DNA of 64,000 bases. Source: Gavia stellata. Lineage: Eukaryota; Chordata; Aves; Gaviiformes; Gaviidae. Shown here one piece after another: positions 61,401 through 64,000 of the stretch (the first letter of the stretch is position 1; each line of letters opens with the position of its first letter). The DNA is taken from the NCBI RefSeq assembly GCF_030936135.1, contig NC_082595.1:111058334-111122333 (forward strand), in the 5' to 3' direction. Position numbers and translations under genes: made by a program. The notes beneath the pieces are model-generated. The model was not told the DNA's origin, searched no databases, and saw nothing but the letters and a program-made list of their open reading frames with translations.

Positions 61401-62027
61401 CCTTCAAGCCCAAAGTCCTTTGCTGATCTCACCTCTTTCAAAGAGAATCCACTGAATGGTTGAGGAAAATGGTCCTGCCCCCTGTAGACAGTGAGCCCTG
61501 GAAATCAAAGCTGGCACCTTGATTTGCAAAGGGAAGCAAGTTGGAAACTAGTGCAGCCAGAGATAGGAATGCAAGTGTTAAGCCTTTCCTGACTGCACTG
61601 CCACATTCTCAGCAAATGATTGTCTTTTCAGTGTTCAGCTCCTAAGGCCATGAAATGATTAGTCTATCGAGACTACTTTGAGATGGATCTGATTACAGTT
61701 CCATTGTTTGTTTTGGGCTGTAGTATGCAGGTAAACAGTTGTATGTGTTTTTATTAACTCCAGTTATGTTTCCACAGTTGGAGGGATGTTAAGTTTAAAG
61801 TGTTCCATGTGTTCTCCTTCTTGGTCACTGTGTTACATATTGCAGTCCTCAGAGCAGAGAAACCTGTGTTATAACTCTCATGTTACTCATTTTATTTCAC
61901 TGTGGTCTGTTTCAGCCCATGGACCAGGCTTCTCTTAAAAATAGTGATGTTCTCATCCTGACGGGTCTTACACAAATCCCTACTGCTAACCCAGATGGCA
62001 TGGTCGGAGAGTTCTGCAGCAACTTGG
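31465..62027 (+). CDS. INTS9: INTS9, Integrator complex subunit 9 (exons 1-9, 3' half outside window)
   Basis: Nine exons splice into one open frame of 856 coding bases: residues 1-285 plus the first base of codon 286. The protein begins [19 protein letters not shown] and matches vertebrate INTS9 almost residue for residue as I know it. INTS9 pairs with the endonuclease INTS11, and with INTS4, in the nuclear Integrator cleavage module, which processes snRNA 3' ends and terminates promoter-proximal transcripts. The encoded part is the N-terminal metallo-beta-lactamase fold. Where active relatives have HxHxDH, this has [12 protein letters not shown] (residues 101-112); where they have AGH, it has SGYALG (residues 216-221). 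Metal ligands are therefore missing, which is normal for INTS9 and not damage. All junctions are GT/AG, with intron phases 0,2,0,0,2,2,0,0,1. The human protein is about 658 residues, so the beta-CASP region and the C-terminal INTS11-binding part lie to the right. There are no frameshifts or stops. Confidence 0.97.
31474..35688 (+). other. INTS9: INTS9 intron 1
   Basis: 4,215 bases from GTGAGTG to TTCTTTCAG, phase 0. Its first 400 bases are CpG-island sequence; the remainder is AT-rich with no recognisable element or exon. Confidence 0.9.
31831..31851 (+). repeat. Poly(C) run, 21 bases
   Basis: Twenty-one C in a row at the right shoulder of the CpG island, inside INTS9 intron 1. The minus strand is a 21-base G tract able in principle to form a G-quadruplex. 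Length is likely unreliable and polymorphic. Confidence 0.9.
35689..35816 (+). CDS. INTS9: INTS9 coding exon 2
   Basis: The acceptor is TTCTTTCAG and the donor is AG|GTATGTT. The 128 bases encode residues 4 to 45 and two bases of codon 46 (phase 2 at the end). Translation starts [16 protein letters not shown] and ends LPLPLVQ. This is the first beta-strand pair of the metallo-beta-lactamase fold. The open frame continues past the donor for a few codons, but that extension is intronic. Confidence 0.96.
37540..37680 (-). mobile_element. MIR-type SINE remnant, antisense
   Basis: ATCATCAGTTTCCAGGTGAG..GACTGCCTGAGGTCTTGCGT..GAAGCATGTAGCAGTGCAAG..AATTTGAAGAC follows the reverse complement of MIR (TTTACAGATGAGGAAACTGA..CTTGCCCAAGGTCACACAGC..ATTCGAACCC). 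Strongly diverged. Confidence 0.5.
38593..39096 (+). mobile_element. Old CR1 LINE 3' fragment, sense to INTS9
   Basis: The left part translates to a CR1 ORF2 C-terminal reading, [19 protein letters not shown] (about 38,727-38,783). Further right it decays, then GCTGGACAAAGCAGTGGCTG, ATATTGGACTACAGACCTCC and GATGTCCCTTCCAACC give the usual CR1 3' end. About 500 bases remain and the frame is broken. It corresponds to the same C-terminal region as the intact copy in intron 7, and is clearly older. Confidence 0.8.
40440..40540 (+). repeat. L2-like 3' tail
   Basis: AGATTGTTAGTTCCCTGAGA..CAGAAATGGTGTTCTCTTCC..GGTCTGTGCTCAGCAAC matches the word order of L2-type tails (AGATTGTAAGCTCC..GGGCAGGGA..TGTGTC..). 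It ends about 35 bases before exon 3. Tentative. Confidence 0.4.
40575..40635 (+). CDS. INTS9: INTS9 coding exon 3
   Basis: A 61-base exon after the acceptor TTTCTGCAG, ending AAG|GTACTAT. With the two bases carried from exon 2 it reads [21 protein letters not shown] (residues 46-66), colinear with known INTS9 with a few substitutions. It is too short to appear as an independent long open frame; it was found by following the expected protein and phase. Confidence 0.95.
40636..43127 (+). other. INTS9: INTS9 intron 3
   Basis: 2,492 bases, phase 0. It contains a MIR-like antisense piece at about 40,985-41,195. An open frame of 147 codons at 41,707-42,150 has no family resemblance and is flanked by no splice evidence. 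Confidence 0.9.
40985..41195 (-). mobile_element. MIR-type SINE remnant, antisense
   Basis: GGTATCATACCCTTTTTTAG..GCAGGAGGACTATGAGAAAG..TGAATGGTTTGCGCACAGGA, then CTAATTCTAAGGCACAGGAC..TTACTCAGCTAC. This order fits an antisense MIR followed by its 5' part. Diverged. Confidence 0.5.
43128..43190 (+). CDS. INTS9: INTS9 coding exon 4
   Basis: A 63-base phase-0 exon between TTCTCACAG and GAG|GTGAGTT. It encodes [20 protein letters not shown] plus a final E (residues 67-87), which appears identical to the mammalian protein as I know it. Confidence 0.96.
43191..46589 (+). other. INTS9: INTS9 intron 4
   Basis: 3,399 bases, phase 0. A possible tRNA-derived SINE remnant lies at 45,640-45,735. Otherwise nothing recognisable. 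Confidence 0.9.
45640..45735 (-). repeat. Possible tRNA-derived SINE head, antisense
   Basis: CATGGATTGAAACCATGAAC resembles the reverse complement of a tRNA B box and T arm (GGTTCGAATCC), and CACCAGAGCACTGTGTCAGC could be a decayed A-box end. The spacing fits a tRNA-type head, but both boxes carry mismatches and no clover-leaf can be drawn. Not an active tRNA gene. Confidence 0.3.
46590..46729 (+). CDS. INTS9: INTS9 coding exon 5 (degenerate metal-binding motif)
   Basis: A 140-base exon after TGTTTTCAG, ending GGCAG|GTAAAAA. It encodes residues 88-133 and two bases of R134. It carries [20 protein letters not shown], which sits where catalytic relatives such as INTS11 and CPSF73 have the zinc-ligand HxHxDH motif. 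Only H105 remains, so this site cannot bind metal in the canonical way, as known for INTS9 in general. It is followed by [15 protein letters not shown]. Confidence 0.97.
46730..48359 (+). other. INTS9: INTS9 intron 5
   Basis: 1,630 bases, phase 2; the shortest complete intron in the window. An L2/MIR-like tail may lie at about 47,505-47,580 (CTGTAAGCACTTTAGGGCAG..GAATCTTTGTCTATT). Otherwise empty. Confidence 0.9.
48360..48446 (+). CDS. INTS9: INTS9 coding exon 6
   Basis: An 87-base exon after TCTTTTCAG, ending CAGAG|GTAAGG. It completes R134 and encodes [20 protein letters not shown] then MWKNKEVQ (residues 135-162) plus two bases of R163. It corresponds to the helical segment after the first metallo-beta-lactamase motifs. 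S143 stands where I recall F in human. Confidence 0.95.
50380..50540 (+). mobile_element. MIR-type SINE remnant
   Basis: CTTCTGTAAAATGGAGCTCA..TATCCACCATAGAGGGTATA..CAAGGACTTAATTAATG..TTTGCAAAGTGTTTTGAGTT corresponds to the MIR 3' half (TCTGTAAAATGGGGATAATA..AGGATTAAATGAG..GTAAAGCGCTTAG). Confidence 0.6.
52070..52143. repeat. Imperfect inverted repeat with a perfect 9-bp inner stem
   Basis: CCAATTTCC (52,093-52,101) and GGAAATTGG (52,112-52,120) are exact reverse complements around a 10-base loop. The flanks extend the pairing imperfectly, with GATCAAAG on the left against CTTTGATTT on the right. This could be a hairpin or the decayed remains of a small palindromic DNA element. Confidence 0.6.
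53017..53137 (+). CDS. INTS9: INTS9 coding exon 7
   Basis: A 121-base exon after CTTTGCAG (the polypyrimidine tract is weak), ending AAAATC|GTGAGTA in phase 0. It encodes residues 163-203, starting [20 protein letters not shown] and ending [13 protein letters not shown]. It immediately precedes the intron that carries the long antisense CR1. Confidence 0.95.
53944..55640 (-). mobile_element. CR1 LINE, 5'-truncated, antisense to INTS9
   Basis: About 1.7 kb of a chicken-repeat-1 type non-LTR retrotransposon lies on the minus strand. The 3' end is GTTGGACTTGATGATCTTAC then TTTTCCAACC and a single ATTCTGTGA, in place of the usual short array of that octamer. The 3' UTR carries a T/G-rich stretch with long T runs (A at about 53,993-54,024 on the plus strand). 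The endonuclease domain and 5' part are absent, typical of truncation during target-primed reverse transcription. The left plus-strand border is clear; the other border near 55,640 is judged from where protein similarity fades. Confidence 0.92.
53993..54024 (+). repeat. A-rich tract in the CR1 3' UTR
   Basis: Two long A runs interrupted by a single C (T runs on the CR1 sense strand), followed by an ACAACAACAAAC-type region. Probably expanded and length-variable. Confidence 0.85.
54099..55670 (-). CDS. CR1 ORF2 fragment: reverse transcriptase and C-terminal region
   Basis: An uninterrupted 523-codon frame. Roughly the first 20 residues look like flanking DNA; CR1 similarity starts near [14 protein letters not shown] (residues 20-33). 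Reverse-transcriptase landmarks follow: [10 protein letters not shown] (43-52), YRPVSL (100-105), QHGF (135-138), [13 protein letters not shown] (169-181, catalytic Asp), [13 protein letters not shown] (227-239) and FADD (257-260, catalytic Asp pair). The C-terminal part contains [15 protein letters not shown] and the [14 protein letters not shown] motif and stops at 54,099. No endonuclease domain and no promoter are present, so it is a dead-on-arrival copy. The lack of stops over 1.5 kb suggests a fairly recent insertion. It is not a host gene. Confidence 0.9.
   Translation of the reverse strand: MSAAMLVVARGLFSPGVMQYHTNFQEEAVNDLLCHLDTHKSMGPDGIHPRVLRELAEELAKPLSIIYQQSWSTGEVPDDWRLANVTSIYKKGQKEDPGNYRPVSLTLVLGKVMERLILRALTGHVQDNQGIRPSQHGFMKGRSCLTNLISFYDRVTCLVDEGKAVDVVYLDFSKAFDTVPHSILLEKLAARGLDRYTLRWVKNWLDGRAQRVVVNGVKSSWRPVTSGVPQGSVLGPVLFNVFIDDLDEGIECSLSKFADDTKLGGSVDLLEGRKALQRDLDRLDRWAEVNRMKFNKAKCRVLHFGHNNPRQRYRLGDEWLESSPAEKDLGVLIYTRLNMSQQCAQVAKKANGILASIRNGVASRRREVIMPLYSALVRPHLEYCVQFWAPHYKKDIEVLEHVQRRATELVRGLEHKSYEERLRELGLFSLEKRRLRGDLIALCNYLKRGCGEVGVGLFSQVTSDRTRGNGLKLRQGRFRLDIRKKFFTERVVKHWNRMPREVVESPSLEVFKERVDVALWDVA
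56841..56975 (+). CDS. INTS9: INTS9 coding exon 8
   Basis: A 135-base phase-0 exon after TGTGTTTCAG, ending CTCAG|GTACAG. It encodes residues 204-248, beginning [20 protein letters not shown]. Active enzymes have a conserved AGH-x-LG at this place; here it is SGYALG, so the histidine ligand is a tyrosine (Y218). This is the second visible sign of the inactive-enzyme status of the subunit. Confidence 0.97.
56976..61915 (+). other. INTS9: INTS9 intron 8
   Basis: 4,940 bases, phase 0, the longest complete intron in the window. A possible ancient antisense CR1 scrap lies at about 58,905-59,040. Nothing else is recognisable. Confidence 0.9.
58905..59040 (-). mobile_element. Possible ancient CR1 scrap, antisense
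   Basis: CACTTTTCCAGTCTCCTGGA..ACTCCCTCCATAGTTTT resembles the stretch of antisense CR1 that reads CCTCCAGTCATCCGGGACCT in the intact copy at 55,430. Short and weak. Confidence 0.3.
61916..62027 (+). CDS. INTS9: INTS9 coding exon 9 (last in window)
   Basis: A 112-base exon after CTGTTTCAG, ending TTGG|GTAGGT in phase 1. It encodes residues 249-285, beginning [20 protein letters not shown] and ending VGEFCSNL, plus the first base of an alanine codon. No continuation (A-L-T-V-R-N-G-G...) is found before the window ends at 64,000, so the next exon is outside. Confidence 0.96.
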
Positions 62028-62869
62028 GTAGGTTGTTGAAAGACGACTATTTTATCATCTTATTCATTGCTTTGGGTGGGAAATAACTTTGAGATTCCTG
62101 GAATTGCGTAAGTTGTCCAGCTATAGCTTCTGGCATAAAACTAGCTGTTTAGATTTTACGATGTGCTCCTAATGTCATTAATACAGTAAGTGCTTGGAGA
62201 GACACAAGTTGTACCTAAAATGTTTTGGAATGGAACAGGTATAATGAGATTTAATCATCTGGTGCTCTTGGTTTGCTAAGTATGTCGCTTAGCTGCCAAC
62301 AGACTACGTGTTGCCTAGGTTTTGGATATTGTTCCCAGCTGAAATATTACTATTTCCTTCCTGTATGTCAGCCAGTGTAAAATCTTTACATGCTTTTTTA
62401 TGACTTTCAGTTTTGAAAACAAGCACATCTGCTTCCCTTCTTACACCTGATTTTTAAATATACCAAAAGCAAATAGCACAATCTCTGTTTAAAAAAAATA
62501 TCAAGATATATTTATAGACCCCAGAAATACAAAACCTAATCAGACGCTTTCACAGCTGGAAAAGCTGATAATTGCAAAGCTGTGATAGCAGTGTGAATGG
62601 CAGCATTTTCCAGCCTGTTTGGAATGTCACATCCAGTGCTGGTTTTCTCCTTTTCTCCCCTTCCCCCACCTCAGTTCCTCTGTGCTCTCACCCTTCTGTC
62701 ACCAAACCGCTTTCTCATGTCTGTCCTGCTATATATTGCCTCTTCTTTTATCAGAGATCTTCCCTTTATTTTAAACTAACTACTTTTTACAAATAAGACT
62801 AAAAAGCTCGTGATAGCAGGATTGTTACAAAGGTTATCAAAAAGACATTAGAAGTCTAAATCAGGGAAT

Positions 62870-63000
62870 CCTCACTGTAAGCAAGTGTTCTGGTCCCCAT
62901 TACACACCTGGGAGAAATTTGAGCTGTAGCATTTAGGTGGCTTACCCAAGGTTGCAGAATAAGGCTGAGAACAGAACTGAAGTGCAAATTCTTAGTCTTA
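62870..63000 (-). mobile_element. MIR-type SINE remnant, antisense
   Basis: GTCCCCATTACACACCTGGG..AGAAATTTGAGC..TGGCTTACCCAAGGTTGCAG..AATAAGGCTGAGAACAGAAC..TGAA follows the reverse complement of MIR (CCCCATTTTACAGATGAGGA..AACTGAGGC..CTTGCCCAAGGTCACACAGC..GGCAGAG). Confidence 0.65.
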
Positions 63001-63419
63001 ACTTTTTACATGTGAATGTACCCTTGGAGAAGAAAAAAACCACAATACTTTGGGGTTTTTTGCATTTTAAAATCCTTGCGCGTATTCATAGATGCTGAAT
63101 ATCTATAGACTGTCTCACAGTCCTGGTATGAGACTGCCATGGTAGTGGAAGACAAATACTACAAGGGATGTGGTAGATTCCTCCATCACCCACCATCTCT
63201 AAATCAAAATCAGATATCCCTGTTTAGGACATGTTTCAGTTCAAACAGGAGTCATAGGTCCTGTTGTGGGATGTACAAGGTAAAATTATGTGGGGTTTGG
63301 GTGTTGTTTATATGAAAAGACAAGTTACAGGGTCAGGATGATTCCTTGTAGTGTAAATACCTATTAAGAGAGTGTGTTCTGGCATTTTGTAAGAATGATA
63401 ATCACGGGTTATACCACAG

Positions 63420-63720
63420 ATCCCCTCTGCCAACATCCTGGCTCCAACAGGGGCCATGAGCAGATGCCTAGAGAAGAGTATATCAACGGGGTGAGATTAT
63501 ATGATACTTTCTCCTCATAATCTCATAGCCTTCAAGTATTTTTTTTTCAGGAATTTCCTGAATCAGTCATGGCTTTTGTGTAGTTAGTAATGTTCAGTGG
63601 ATTTCTCTTCCAGGAACTTGTTCAATCTGCCCTTGAAGCTGTGTTAATTCTTAACACCTGTGACTTCCTTTCCTAAGTGATGCACGTGTTTATATGTGTG
63701 TGTGTGTATTACGGTCTGTG
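63420..63720 (-). mobile_element. Possible ancient LINE (CR1/L3-like) fragment, antisense
   Basis: GGAACTTGTTCAATCTGCCC..TTGAAGCTGTGTTAATTCTT..CACCTGTGACTTCC resembles old amniote repeat sequence of the type CATGAACTTGTCCAATTCC..TTTGAACCC..ATCCTGTGGCAATGAGTTCC. No frame survives and the family is uncertain. Confidence 0.3.
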
Positions 63721-64000
63721 TTTTCATTGCTTTTAAGCAATGAATTTTATTACTCTACGAGCTGTTGCAGATAAGCTTTGGTGACCTTGTTGTGCTAGAT
63801 CCAGATGTGCTGCCCTTGTCTGTCCCTTCTGGATCTTTATGGGGGTTACTGTCCCCCTGACAGATGGTAGCGTGATCACATCCTATCATCTTACCTTCAC
63901 CAAGGAAGCAAGTCTGAGCTGAAATGTTAGACTTTATACTGGTGAGGCCGAGGAGTGGAACGTGTTGCCCTGCTGCCAACTCTGCTGCAAATGTGCTCTA

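Larger units (their letters stand above)
62028..64000 (+). other. INTS9: INTS9 intron 9, truncated by the window edge
   Basis: It starts GTAGGTTG, phase 1, and runs off the window. It contains an antisense MIR (62,870-63,000), a short (TG)n at about 63,697-63,708 and a possible ancient antisense LINE piece (63,420-63,720). Confidence 0.9.

Noticed and set aside
62028..64000. Search for INTS9 exon 10
   Set aside because: The expected continuation (A-L-T-V-R-N-G-G-N) is not present in any frame before the window ends.
1..64000. CRISPR arrays, bacterial operons, phage, rRNA or intact tRNA genes
   Set aside because: No regularly spaced direct repeats, no ribosome-binding-site and gene-cluster organisation, and no rRNA or clover-leaf sequences were seen; the window is vertebrate intronic and promoter DNA.

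Overview
This is vertebrate nuclear DNA, most likely from a bird. Two observations support that. Split exons encode a near-identical vertebrate INTS9, with much shorter introns than in mammals. The window also carries a CR1 LINE with a long open reverse-transcriptase frame, old CR1 pieces and MIR-type SINE remnants. There are no operons, CRISPR arrays, phages or bacterial-type genes.

Layout. (1) Positions 1 to about 29,400 are AT-rich, non-coding and consistent with a long 5' intron. I find no protein-coding exon on either strand. It holds a pair of diverged copies of one unidentified repeat (about 4,790-5,620 and 8,748-9,445), an ancient CR1 whose middle part is inverted (21,905-23,065), MIR and L2-like pieces, and homopolymer runs. 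(2) About 29,640-31,800 is a CpG island. On the minus strand it contains a probable non-coding first exon ending in a strong splice donor at 30,812/30,811. By conserved vertebrate gene order this should be HMBOX1, which lies head to head with INTS9; the assignment is inferred, because no HMBOX1 coding sequence is in the window. (3) About 31,100-31,460 is a compact bidirectional promoter with a YY1-type site, a CCAAT box, GC boxes and four copies of the ZNF143/THAP11-type motif. (4) From 31,465 to the right edge is the 5' half of INTS9 on the plus strand. Nine coding exons, all with GT/AG borders and consistent phase, encode residues 1-285 plus one base of codon 286, out of about 658 in the human protein. 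The gene runs off the window in intron 9.

INTS9 is the catalytically inactive partner of INTS11 in the Integrator cleavage module. The encoded part is the first portion of the metallo-beta-lactamase fold, and its zinc-binding histidine motifs are visibly degenerate, as known for this family. Intron 7 carries an antisense, 5'-truncated CR1 with an uninterrupted 523-codon frame, the youngest-looking insertion here.

I found no credible new biological system. The observations most worth checking are the four-copy ZNF143/THAP11-type promoter, the possible INTS9 upstream ORF, the intact CR1 frame, the CR1 with an internal inversion, and the unnamed repeat pair.
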